This document shows, one piece after another, positions 45,324-56,808 of a DNA stretch of 64,000 nt. Location: the NCBI GenBank assembly GCA_037903355.1, contig JBAJFE010000014.1, positions 2,108,001 to 2,172,000 on the forward strand. The letters are read 5' to 3'. The notes under the pieces are model-generated. The model had not been told where the DNA came from. It saw nothing but the letters and a program-made list of their open reading frames with translations, and searched no databases. Position 1 is the first letter of the stretch, and every line of letters begins with the position of its first letter. A program made the position numbers and the translations under genes. This DNA comes from Trichuris trichiura (lineage: Eukaryota; Nematoda; Enoplea; Trichinellida; Trichuridae).

Positions 45324-48300
45324 TTTAAAGTACTTTTAAAGCCCAAAAACTTGTCTAGTGCTCCTCACACCACTGCAAAAATGCTGGGCATAAAATCGTT
45401 CGGCGTTCAACCGGATGAAGTGGAATATTATTACGTACTTAAGCGTATATCCCACACGTGCCGAAATGGAAAGCTAATGCAGAAGTAGAGCACACGAAAC
45501 AAAGGCTGAGCCGCAAAGTTAGCTACACTTAAATAAGTGACACACAGAGTAACGGTTTCCATTCTGCTTCTATTATTCACCTCACTGGTTTCTTCTTCAC
45601 TGTTATTTTAGTTATCTCCAGTTTTTTTCGGTTATCGGCTTTGCTCTATTTGTTAACCGCTCATTACTAAACCCTCCATGAGGTGGAAGAGTTTAAAAGC
45701 TTAGGAACATAGAAAAGCTTCTAACGCCGACAATAAGAAAACCAAAAATGCCAAGACTCCACTAACGACATGGAATCTCCTTAAGTATAGACGATACGGG
45801 AAGCCAAAGGAAAATCAGGACGCAAAGACAGCACGAGATGCCGAGGGAAATCAAGACAACAAGACATCACGATAAGCAACAGGAACCCGACCTTCCACTA
45901 CTGTAAGGCCCACCGACCCAATTCCCGGCTACTTAACTAACCTGACCCAAAATAATCCGCATTACTAACCTAATAAACACAGGGGCTGTATTTGTAATCG
46001 TTGACAACGGAGCGCGAGGCTCCGAAAGCTCCGGAATTTTGGAAATTGGCGTAAGCACCTTTCTAAAATCATTTAATAACGAAATTTCAAAACGCCGTTA
46101 AGAAATCTTCGTTTTTCGAATTTTAATTTTAAGGATTGTTTTCCTATGGAAGAAAAAATAAAAAGCAACTTCCACAGCTTCTCAGAGTCAAATACGAAGC
46201 TAGAAAGCAAGAAAAAAAGTCATTTGCACCAGTAAGAAGGAGGAAAAGTTACGCGAAGAGAACAGAGGTGTTCAGAGCGCTGCTGCAAAGTCAACAAACA
46301 CACTCGAAAGCTATTAAAACGGAAACGCTAATAATGACAGTCGATACAGTAGCACATAACATACTCGCAAGTTCAGAAACGAGCTCGTACAACCTTATTT
46401 TCCAACATTGGCATAGCTTACTTGAAGTTTTTTTCTACATTATGGCCTAACGTAGTTGAGTTATATAACCAAAGCACTTTTTATGGAATGATTATCAGCG
46501 TCGTAACAATTTTTAATATAGCGCATGTAGCAAAGATTAAAAGTGAATTTAAGTTTTGCATTGTCATTTCCATTAGACTCCTGGCGCGTACTGTAGGCAG
46601 AAGTAAAATCAAGTTCTGTCATTCCAAGTAATTGCGTGAAACCTAGACGCTTCATTTAAACGTGCCATTTCTCATACCATTTATTACTGGTGCCATTGGC
46701 GCACGTAAATGTTAAGGATGATAACTACGACGGCGTACTCATAGCGAGTTAGTTTTCCTGGGCCTTGTTCCTCTCAGTTCCTTTGCACTCCTAGCCACTA
46801 CATCTACTAGGAAAAAGAATTTCCCGTCTTGTTCCTTTTCGATCACGAACGTTATATCGTGTAGAAAAAAATACTTCGGGGTTCAAGCAAAAGTTTAGCG
46901 TTTATGTAGTGCGAAAGAGATGGCCAAATCATAGTGTTAAGAAACAAGATACTACAACAATGTTTACCTTGTTTTAGGCTTTCATTTGTAAGTTTTCTTT
47001 GAAAACCAGTGCGAGAAGAGTGGGAGAATTACTAGGGTCGCGTTAGAACTGAAACGTATTTTTACTTGGGACAAACTGAGTCGGATCGTCACGGATTCCA
47101 AGCTTTATTTTTCAATGTTTCCAGGATGCCGCTGGTTCCGTCGTTAGTGGAAGTGTTTAAATCAAAAGCTGGTAATAAGTAGGAAAACGCAGGCTACCTG
47201 TTAAGGAGTTTAAATGATAACTTAATTTAAAGTTTGACTTCCATGTCCTTGCATGGAATCCATCGCGTCATGGTCCTTGATTTCTTATGATATTATAATG
47301 AAAAACATCGCAAATCATTAATCGTACTGGTCCATACTATGCCAACCTCCACCTTTGGTTCTCGATTGATAGTATTGTTGTGGCTTACAAAAAGAGTTTA
47401 ACTCTTCTTAAGATCGAATGCATTTCACGGTATAATAATCTGTGGTAAATTGTATCAGAGAATTTAGAGGATTTTAGGGTGACACAGGATCACGAAAGCG
47501 TCATGTACACAGATTTTAAATATTCTGTCGACAACGGTTATCGAATCTAGAGAAAACACGTTCTTCAAAGTGTTCCATAAAGTTTTAACAATAGTTGCTA
47601 AGCTGCTTGCCTTAGGAACTTCGTTGCGTTATAAGGAAAGTGCTTTTGAAACTGAAAGTAGGTGCCCTCTATTACCCACGAAGAATTTAGTTTTCAGAGG
47701 TAAGTGGAAGTGCTCTAACTTAGTTGTATTTTTGAGGGTCCGATTTCTGTGTCAGTTTTCAAGAAGCTTTTCTTTATAACGTCATAAGCAATCAAGGACC
47801 ATAGTGAGATGAAATTCCGTAGAAAGGTGGGGTCAAATTTTAACTTAACACAAGGTTTAAACCTTTTTCAAGTCACCAATTTCAGCCTACGAATCATTCT
47901 AACCTTCCCTTTCATCACTTCTGCTGGTGACAAAACCGGCAGAGTTCCGAAGGCTGCGGGTAACAAAACTTTGAATTTAAGGTGGCTCTACTCGTCAAGA
48001 AAAACTAAGCGTTGCTCAAGACCGTTAACAAACATTCCTGAAACACAAAAAAAGACCAACAGCAAATCACTGCATGTCTAATACATTTTCTGCCGGTTTT
48101 CAACTTGGTAACTACAGAATCATCAGTAAACTTAGAAATTCTCAGTAGGACTTTTGCGTGATCAGTTTGCTTAGGTTTTGTTCTTGGTATCCTACGAATA
48201 TTCTACTACAAATTGTCCGGTCAACCAAGCTTTGGAATGCCAGTGCTTCTTGGTTAAATAGTGCCTGCTAAAGCGCAGCCGTTTCATGACCAAGGAAACA

Positions 48301-48866
48301 GCTGGTGCTCTACTCGTGCTTTGCTACTGCATTTGTGTAGGCAAACTGTATTCATTCTAGTGGTAATTATTTCGATAAATAAATCAACGTTTACCCTGTT
48401 AACCACTGTAACGCGTGGAATGACTGTAGAAAAACAAATTATAAGTAGACAAGTTCAGACGACATAAGTGTGGCGCGTTTATCAAGAATGGACACAGCAA
48501 GGGAGGTTAATCCTCTTCTGCCCTTTAATGGTTTTCATACGTTTGTTGTCTATGGATGGTTATCAATACACTGAGTCTGATTCTGAAACGGTTTCAGCGT
48601 TCATTACTGCCACTGCGGCGTATTAATATTTAAGGCCGAGAAGAGGAATAAGCACTAAAGCGAATCCATAAAAAGACGTAAGTTTATTCGCAAGGAAAAA
48701 TGATTTTGACTGCACCAATCTATCACTTCTCAGAAATATTCATGACTAAAAGCCAATCATTAGGATGAACAAAGCTCGTTTAGCCAATCATAGAACTAAA
48801 GTTGTGCAGTTGTTTAAAAAAATAAATTTAAATGTATGCTTTCCTTTGTTCCAGTCATAGTAATGA
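45324..48866. other. no gene seen
   Basis: This is upstream of the TTF1-like gene. Short frames only; a lysine-rich frame at 46136-46450 (+) has no domain. A decayed hairpin module may lie near 47110-47155 (minus, CTAACGAC with GGAAC). Confidence 0.4.
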
Positions 48867-48880
48867 CAGTTTTTGATAAA

Positions 48881-48971
48881 AAACTGGATGTTTTGTAACG
48901 CGTTGAATTTTCATGGTTGTAAGATCTTCTACGGCTTTTCCCTAGGGAAAAGCCGTAGAAGACCTTACAAC
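48881..48971 (+). mobile_element. foldback element FB6 (short)
   Basis: A 14-bp direct repeat, CAGTTTTTGATAAA, flanks the unit at 48867-48880 and 48972-48985. The head (48881 to about 48913) contains TTTTGTAACGCG. The arms (GGTTGTAAGATCTTCTACGG and its complement) meet at TTTTCCCTAGGGAAAA with no loop and one mismatch. The right arm ends against the duplication. At 91 bp this is the smallest member, and it lacks the CTGANGAC module. Confidence 0.8.
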
Positions 48972-48985
48972 CAGTTTTTGATAAA

Positions 48986-49845
48986 GTCAAATAATAAGCG
49001 CAAGAAATTTTGACTATTCTTAAGGATATTAAAACAGTCGAGGCCATGTTTGAGTATTAGTATTAATGCCAGATAGAGAATCTCGGCTTGTAAAGACGTA
49101 CTGAAAAATTTATCATAGTATTTGCGTAAAACATATGTACAGCCTCTTGTTTTGAAAGTAGCATTGCTGAGCCTGAAATTTCACATTCTAGCATATTTTA
49201 ATAATGTCGCCCAACAGGGAATTTTTTGAAGGAAAACAGAATTGTGGAGGCCTATATGTTCCACGAAATAGGGTTTCTGATAATCCCTGTACCTATAATT
49301 CAAACAACGGCGTCACTGCCTGCTACGGTAGACCAAGCGCATATTAATACAATAATGCTGCCTCTCCGTATTTCAGTATGATTAAATCTTTGCATTCACC
49401 ATTTACTTGTCTGAAAATTTCAATTATCAACAATATAAGGCAGTTCGTAATCCTACTTGGACTGCATAGAAGGAAGAACAGTTCTCTATCCTTATTCGGA
49501 TTGTCTTAGCAAACAATTGTATTTTTAGGCTATTATGCGCTGCTGTGATTAAGCTTTCAAAATGAGTGCGTAAGTCACAACTGCTGCTGAGAAGACATCG
49601 TTGGCCCGTCAGGAAGGTGGAGCGAACCAACAGAACAGGTTTCCATATGGCAGATTCGAATAAAGATTTGCTGGACGAGTTAACAAATCTTTTGCATTGA
49701 AGAATTGCTGGCTGCATGCAAAGTCATCGTTCAGACAAATTTCGTCAAAGGTACTAGTGCGCGTGCACCTAGCGCACGAGAACCACAGCGCGTTCAATAC
49801 CTCTCAATCTCATCGGTACTTGTTCACCATTTAACAGCCATTGTC
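48986..49845. other. no gene seen
   Basis: This is the presumed 3' flank of the tetraspanin gene. No coding region was recognised. Confidence 0.4.
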
Positions 49846-50778
49846 CTATGGGTTAATTGGCAGCAAAGGAGAATCTACGGCGGCCTGCTGCTTTCTAATG
49901 GGAGTTCCAAATGGGGTATAATCTATACTGAAAGCTCGAAGCAAGGAATTAGCGTTGTTGCTCTCTCTTGCACGAATTTCGCTTGACAGTTGTCGAATCT
50001 CACTTTTCAGAAGAATTAAGCCAATGATTCTGTAACACATTAGCAGACATATGGGCAAGTTAAGGTACATGTCCTTCTTTTGGTTCATCCATTGTAGTAG
50101 TGGTCGGATGCAGCCAGATCGATGGGCAACGTTGGCATTGCATTGATGTTCTCTTGTGCAACAACTGATCGGCAGAGTAGTGCTGTTTACAAACGGCTGA
50201 CATCTATAAATTATGGCGTCATAGTCCTCGGCAGTTTCTACGCCGCAACACTGTAGCTGAGTCTGAATGTTTGACCATCGTTTACAATGATCTGTACAAG
50301 TAGTACATGAGCTGTTTTCGTCTATCCTAGAGGATTCCGCATGACGGCCTTTGTCCAAGTTGGAAAGAATAAAGGAGCTGCTGGAAGTTACGAAGTTGTT
50401 CCACCAAATTACCGAAAATGCTGCGAACGACAAGTCACTAATCAGCGTTATCAACGAAAGGGTCCAGAAAATATGAAGTAGAAGAATTCTGTCCATAAAT
50501 ACACCGTAAATGCATAATAGCAGTATGACTGCTTGCACTGCCGCACTGGCGTACAGGTAGATCCAATGAAACTCTAAATGATTGAACGGAAAAACTTGCA
50601 TCCAGTCCAGTTGCAGGAAAAAGTAAATTGCCACTGTGCTAGCAATCAACACCGGCAGCAATATAATGCAATACCCATACAGCCATATACGGTACGTTGA
50701 TGAGCGCACTTTCCTTTTATAAATATGCTCTACGTCGCCTTGAAAAACTAAGTCGTGAGGTCGCCTCCAACGGTTCAT
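49846..50778 (-). CDS. tetraspanin-like membrane protein
   Basis: This 310-residue intronless ORF has the tetraspanin plan: TM1 (about 31-55), TM2 (about 72-95), TM3 (about 98-125), a large extracellular loop and TM4 (about 240-257). The loop contains the signature CCG (177-179), a PISCC motif (204-207) and further cysteines (C193, C213, C223) able to form the family disulphides. N-glycosylation sites occur at about N155 and N198. The small extracellular loop between TM1 and TM2 is short. Both tails are longer than usual; the C-terminal tail has about 50 residues. It probably organises membrane microdomains; no partner can be inferred. The ATG at 50778 is used, since the upstream frame only adds a TTG start. 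Confidence 0.85.
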   Translation of the reverse strand: MNRWRRPHDLVFQGDVEHIYKRKVRSSTYRIWLYGYCIILLPVLIASTVAIYFFLQLDWMQVFPFNHLEFHWIYLYASAAVQAVILLLCIYGVFMDRILLLHIFWTLSLITLISDLSFAAFSVIWWNNFVTSSSSFILSNLDKGRHAESSRIDENSSCTTCTDHCKRWSNIQTQLQCCGVETAEDYDAIIYRCQPFVNSTTLPISCCTREHQCNANVAHRSGCIRPLLQWMNQKKDMYLNLPICLLMCYRIIGLILLKSEIRQLSSEIRARESNNANSLLRAFSIDYTPFGTPIRKQQAAVDSPLLPINP

Positions 50779-51391
50779 GCTGAACAATAGTCAGCGCCCA
50801 CGAATTTGCCCATATGCAGCATAACCCTGGACATTATCTTCAAACATGAGCACCTTCACAATGAAGAAAAAAATCAATTGATGAGATAGCTGAGTCAGTT
50901 GAGGCAATTTCACTAATAAATAAAACTACCGGGTGAACATAAAAAAATAGCGCTTTCGCACAGTAGCAGAGAACCTGCTCATCACATTTAAAATGTGCCG
51001 AGTTAACATGCCTTGAAAATGCTGTCTCCTTTAGTTCATGTATTTATAAAGTTTGTTACTCTGAACGTAAACTAAAGCATGTAACGAGGATAAATCGTCT
51101 GTGATTATGGTAAAGAAGATGTAGCCTAAGGCCACATCTATGCTGTTCAATCTCTTACAAAGGAAGAACACTATGTGGAACTGTCCAAGTATTAAATCAC
51201 TGAGCCCTGAAAAATAGATGTACAGAAATTGCTCATGAGGCTTACTTCGAATTTAGCGTCGAATACTAATCCAACTGTTCACTGGTTAGCCAATTGGTGG
51301 AACTTTGTTAAATTCGTATTTGGTACGGTCATCTATAAGAGATTCGTTTAACTAGTATTCTAGGAAATCTTGTACTCCCACGTAATGCTAC

Positions 51392-51577
51392 CTTTTTGCT
51401 GTAGATGTGCGCCTCTTCGTTGTACACAACTGGATCATTTGGAGACGCATCAATCAAAGACGACGTCATAAAAGAAGTGATTGTCAGGTGCCTTGTATCC
51501 TCGATTCCGATGCGTTCGTAGGGACAGCGAAGGGACAGAAACTTATTGTCGCTGATGAGTGCAACACCGACGAACAA
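51392..51577 (-). CDS. possible internal exon, unknown protein
   Basis: A 62-codon open segment lies between a pyrimidine-rich acceptor (TTCAAACAG) and a donor (AAAAAG before GTAGCA). It is phase 0 at both ends and encodes LFVGVALISDNKFLSLRCPY followed by a mixed segment with TSFMTSSLIDASPNDPVVYN. Composition looks real, but the family is not recognised and neighbouring exons were not found. Confidence 0.3.
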
Positions 51578-52001
51578 CTGTTTGAAGAATTTAAGAATGT
51601 CATGGCAAAGCGGAAGTCTCTGTTCTATGCCACTTCCAATAACTTTCCTTAAGTGGAGAAAGGTCTGTGCTTTTGATTACATTTTCCCAACGGCAAAAAC
51701 GCTTTACTGCTTTCTGCGGCTGTCAATAGATTGTGGTTTACTTCGCCGCAGACAATGGAAATAAAAAAGAAATGTAAGTTTGACCTGTTTTGCTGAAAAC
51801 AGGTTTTCCAATGTAAAAGTTGCGAATGAATGCTCGCAGCGACAAGCTGGAGATCGACTTTAAATGACTGCGCTCGAGCACTGCATTTGTGTTAATTCGC
51901 TTTGACAGGTTCATACAATATTGGGCACACTTTGTTTCCCGAACATCTGCGCTGCTTATAAGCCAAATATTATTAGATTGCCCCGTTGAAAAGGCCGATA
52001 G

Positions 52002-52214
52002 TTAGAAGTCGAACTTGCGCTTCTTAACGGTTATGTTTGGACGTTTATACGACAGCTGCTTCTTGACTACAGCAATCGCAGCGGATGTTATTTCATTTCC
52101 TGAAGTAATCACCTTCTGCGTGAGAACATCTTCCCATCTTTGCGCTAATGATTCAATAGCCTTTTTGTAATCATCTAGGCGAGACCGCAGAAAAGCTTCG
52201 AGGGCATTTATCAT
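52002..52214 (-). CDS. small hypothetical protein or exon
   Basis: An ATG-initiated frame of 70 residues begins with an amphipathic helical stretch (MINALEAFLRSRLDDYKKAI) and ends with a basic tail (KKRKFDF) that could be a nuclear localisation signal. An in-frame stop lies upstream, so the start is plausible. I do not recognise it; it may be a small protein or a first-and-last exon. Confidence 0.4.
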   Translation of the reverse strand: MINALEAFLRSRLDDYKKAIESLAQRWEDVLTQKVITSGNEITSAAIAVVKKQLSYKRPNITVKKRKFDF

Positions 52215-53985
52215 TGCATTGTCAATTGGCAGTTGTCATTATTTTGGGGCAGAAAGGCCGGTAGATCCCAGAAAAGACAGGAACAAGTCAGAAGGGAACG
52301 CGTGTGACTAATATGGAGACTAATGAAGTTCTTTGATGTCTAACTCGTTTATTTTGGCCCAAGTCACAAAAGAAATGTGCGGCCAAGTGTTTTTATACGA
52401 TAGGACCATCCTTTTCTCCTAAATGTGATTGGCCACATTATTCTTAACTTCTTATTCGCTCTTTTCCATTTCATGACTGTAGATATCCGCAATGATAGAT
52501 TCTCCCGGTTTGAAAGAGGTGTGTGGGGTGATACCTCTGACACACCTCCGTCCTGGAAACATTACCTTGCTCAGGAGGTGTTTTGCTCTCAGAAACTTCT
52601 TCTGTGTCAGCTATCTTGCCATTCACACAGCGGCACGCTGACTGTTGTCATACGCGCTTCATTTTCATTACATTTAAAAGTTCTGTCCACAAAAAGCTTA
52701 GATTGTTGGCAAAGAAGATAGTTTAAGCATTTGCTAAACTTGTTTTAATCTCTGGTCATAGACCAGTTCATGGGGCGTTGTTGTAAGTGGCATTTTTACC
52801 TTTCCGGTTTGAGTTAGATTTTTGATCAAGTTCAATGATGTAGCGTTACCTATGCTGTCAGCTCTCGTGCGCTAGTTTCCGAATACGCTTCCGCAGCTTC
52901 CTTCAAATCTTCTCGGCTAGGAATATCGCGGACCACGCTCTTAAACTTTTTGACCTCAGCGTCGTTGATAGTGAACCTTTTGAAACAATTTCGAAGTGCC
53001 CATTCTAGATGTGGATCCGGAAATGCGATTAAACCAGCTCAGTAAGCTTAACTATGCTCATAAAAGCTTTAACTTTTGTAATTCAACTGTGATTTGGCGC
53101 ACATTCTCAGCTGAGTTGTAAAGTGCAATGAAATTCGATTATTCGAAAAATCAACCTATTTGAATGCAATAAGTTAACATTAAATGCAGGTTTGCATTGC
53201 TCCTGTTCTCACGAGCTATTGGTCTTTCAATTGTGGAGCGCAGCTCTACGATTTGAAATAACTATTTTTGCGCCATACGATAAACCATAGCTTTCGGAAA
53301 ACACTTATTCGAACGGTTTCATTTTACCTATTCCAAATGAATTATTTCCCAACTGCTGCCCCGCTGCAGTTCTGTTAAGGCAATCATTTCGATTTTCATT
53401 TTATGTAGGTGAACCTTTCATCGACTTCGCTGGTTACTTATATAAACAGAAATGAAAATATTATGCTCCTGCTGCGCTGTCTTATGCGTTCAGAGTCACA
53501 TCGGTTGCCCTAGACCGCAACGATCATCTGAGGTGGGGTAGCGTAAGGTCGTTAGTAAGCTAACGTAAGAACTAAGTTAGTAAGCTAAGCTAAGTAGTTT
53601 TAAACCATGAAAATGAAGAGCAGTTCTTTATGGGGAACAATCACACTGTGAAACAAGATACAGATGTGCACATCAGAGACGTTTGGACAAGCATGATCAA
53701 CGGCGCTGCTTGCTATGGGATAATGATCAAGAAGAGTGCCCACTTTCAAACGTCGAAATTCATGATTTGCCACTTCTCATACGTGGCGTGCTGGAATCCT
53801 GAGGGGATACTGGAAGATTCAATGTATGGGGGATGTTCGGAAAGTTACCTGAAGAACGGTGCTGTGTCTAACAGGACGCCAACCGATGGACCAAAACTTG
53901 TTTAATCTTATCTCTTTTATCTTTGGATTTGTACGGAGAGGTAGCCTTATCCGACGCTGCGCCAGTGTGGTGCAAGCTGCTCCTA
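52215..53985. other. no gene seen
   Basis: Only short frames without domain support are present. Confidence 0.4.
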
Positions 53986-54089
53986 AAATAATCGTTTTTC
54001 TCATGATATAGAAAATTTTCGTTTTGAGGTCAGAGCTAACATTAAATTTCTGTCTAAGCTTGGTTAGCAGCTGAGGACGATTATTCAAT

Positions 54090-55060
54090 CTTTGCAGCAG
54101 GTTTACGGAAATAGTGCACCATTTAAGTCGGTCATCTGCGAGTGGATAAGGCGTTTCAAGGAGGGCAAAGAGGCTACTGTAGACGACTAGAGAGCGGGAA
54201 GACCAGTAACCGCGACGAGGGAAGGAATCGTGGCCCTTGTCCGAAACCTAGTCGAAGGAGACCGCAGAATTACCATCAGAAGGATTGCTAGAATGGCTAA
54301 GATCTCCCATCATTCAGCATTTGAAATACTGCACAAAACTCTTGGTCTGAGGAAGCTTTGAACTCGGTGGGTCCCGTAAGCGTTGTGTGAAGAACAGCTG
54401 GTTCGACGAGTTAAGCTTTCTCAGGAGCTTTGGACGAAGAGTGAAACACGAGAACAGATTTTTCGACCGCATCGTCACGAGGGATGAAACATGGATCTAC
54501 CAATGTGACCCAGAGAGTAAGATCAAATCCAAGCAGTGGTTACTGAAGGGGTCACAGGCCCAGTCAAGTCCAAAGCGGAGCAGTCGGCCATAAAGGTTCT
54601 GCTGACCATATTCTGGGACTCCGGTGGAGTAATTCTGCGATGATTTCCTCGAAGAAGAGCGAATAGTCACGGCAAGTTATTACAAAGCAGTGTTGCAAAA
54701 ACTAAAGACCGCACTAGCAAGAAAACAGCGTAACAAGTTGCACCTCAGCGTCCTTTTCCATCACGATAACGCGCCGGCTCATTCGCCAAGGACTGTGAGG
54801 ACTGCTCTTCGTGAGTTTTGGTGGGAAGTCATTCTACACCCGCCCTACAATCCAAACGTTGTCCCGTCAGACTTTTCCTCTTCTCAAAGTCAAAAGAACA
54901 TTTAAAAGGCACGCTGTTCAGGTCAAAGAATGACGCAAAATGCACCATCTCGACTTGGTGCAATATACAGCCTCCAGGATTCCAAAAGGTAGGTCTGCGG
55001 AGGCGGAGACACTGTCCGCAGAAGCGCCTAGAGGTTGACGGAAGATACGTTGTGAAATAA
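54090..55060 (+). pseudogene. mariner transposase relic
   Basis: The order of a mariner transposase is recognisable across at least two frames. It begins with a helix-turn-helix end (CEWIRRFKEGKEATVDD) followed by a stop, then GRPVTATRE, RITIRRIARMAKISHHSAF, VTRDETWIY (first catalytic D), LFHHDNAPAHSPRTV (second D), PPYNPNVVPSDF (third D position) and a C-terminal end near VDGRYVVK. In-frame stops near 54188 and 54358 and frameshifts near 54420 and 54895 make it non-functional. It is a different lineage or age from the copy at 41.5-42.2 kb. Confidence 0.85.
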
Positions 55061-55772
55061 GTCTGACATCACTGCAAATAAAACACAGACTTAAAGTCTT
55101 TCTTCCTTTCAAATCGTTCCCACTGCCTTGGCAGTCGCAATAAACAAACACTGCACATTCGCGCAGACGTTGTAGTACCATTGGTGGTTTGCTGCACGGC
55201 ATGGTTCAATGTCTAGTTGAACTATGCATACCGATGAGTCTTTGGGCTCACTTTGTTTAACAGCTGCAAGTATGATTACGTGACTTTCCAGTTTCGATTT
55301 TTCTTGTATCTATCAGCCGATATTCCTGCGTAGATTGTTTTCTGTGCGGCCATTGGAAGAAAGAAAAGGTGCGTGTACAGAAATTTTGGGTTGGGTCTTT
55401 ATCCGGTCATGATCACCAGAAGTAAGTGTGGCAACATCGAAGGTAAAACCGCTACGCTGGTACCTAGTGAAGTGGGATTAATGGAACAACGGGAAGGACG
55501 TGTTACTGCGATTGATTGAACACCTGACGAGGAATTGCGTTACACAGCAAGGGAATTGCTGTTGCCGGTGTCACTGCTCCGGTTAATGACCCGCGCAAAG
55601 GAGTGAAGGCGAGAGAGTAGAACACCTGTGCATGAATTGCCGGCACGGGGATCACAACGGGGCAGCAGTGGTGCATGCAGGAGATGCGGTTAGTGACTCG
55701 CAGAAAACATCGGAGGTCAACTGTCCATTTTGTATCGCGCCTTGGCAAACGGCGTACAGTTCATTGTGCATA

Positions 55773-56808
55773 ATGTCGACATCGAAGAACGTCCGCTGGC
55801 TCTACAACACAGTGGAAGACGAAGAAACGGCGGTCAAATTCCTTCGTGAGAAAGGGCTGCTGCACAGCGAAAGACTGTGCCCCTTTTGCGGAGAGGCGAT
55901 GCGTCTGGGGCATGGCGGTATGGTCTGGTGCTGCTTCAACCCCTCCTGCCGCAGGAAAGTCTCCATACGCAGGGGGACGTGGTTCGAAAGTAAGCCCATT
56001 AAGCGCAGTGGCCGTTTTGACCGCGACAATGCAATGTGTCCTTTACAGCCCCCCGGAACAAAATGAAGTTCCAGACGGCTGTAGAAATTATGTTTTTTTG
56101 GAGTCGAGGATACACCTCGATGCAATTTTACAAGGATGAGCTCGGTAGTGGCCCGCGCGCCTTGCATTGTCGCTTTAAGCATTCTCTGTTTTTCAGGATT
56201 GAATAAGAACACCACATTCTGCTGGAACAGGCACCTGCGGTATGTTGCAGCCGAAGCACTGGGTGATGCGCCTGTGCTACTGGGAAGGCCGTCGAGGACG
56301 CAGCCTGTTAAATCACTGAGGGCCCAGGCCAAGCGGCGATATGAACTGCGTCAGATCACGCTTCAGTTGCAGCTCTGCGAGTTCATGTGGAGGAACCGAT
56401 TGGGAGACTCCGACGACGCTTTCGACACCATCCTCAGCGACATCCTCAGGTTGCACCCGCCCCGATTAGACGCATCGCCTGCACCTATCCCACTGCCCAG
56501 TGAATCGTATGTGGTTTGTTTACGTTTACTTTCTCTACGCGCGTTACCCTGTGCAACGTACAGTAGGCAGTGCCAGTGGAAGGCAAACGCCAGACGGCAT
56601 AGTTCAGTTATTCATTGTTCTGCTAATTTCATAATCTCTTCCATTGTGTGGCTGCGCGCTAATCTTCCCTATTGTTCTACTGTACTCTTTATCCCACTTC
56701 ACTACTTACCAGCGTTGCGGTTTTCCCTCTGATGTTGCCGCACTTTTTTCAGCCAGGTAGACGGGGTGAAGGCCCGAAATTTTATTTCCATTGCTGAAGC
56801 CCAAGTGG
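55773..56808 (+). CDS. Merlin/IS1595-type transposase-derived gene without DDE core (partial)
   Basis: Four consecutive exons splice cleanly: 55773-55989, 56049-56144, 56197-56506 and 56753-56808; the last ends at a GTGAGT donor, so the gene continues beyond what I could trace. The N-terminus has a zinc ribbon (C36, C39, C54, C59) followed by KMKFQTAVEIMFFWSRGYTS and FYKDELGLNKNT, the N-terminal region of ISXO2/Merlin transposases. The protein then passes straight to a C-terminal segment, LQLQLCEFMWRNRLGDSDDA, with no DDE catalytic core between. Base composition is richer in GC than its neighbours. It may be a domesticated DNA-binding or zinc-ribbon protein or an internally deleted transposon copy; terminal repeats were not identified. 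Confidence 0.6.

Noticed and set aside
49705..49986. A plus-strand frame opposite the tetraspanin 3' end
   Set aside because: It is a shadow of the tetraspanin coding strand, with no independent evidence.
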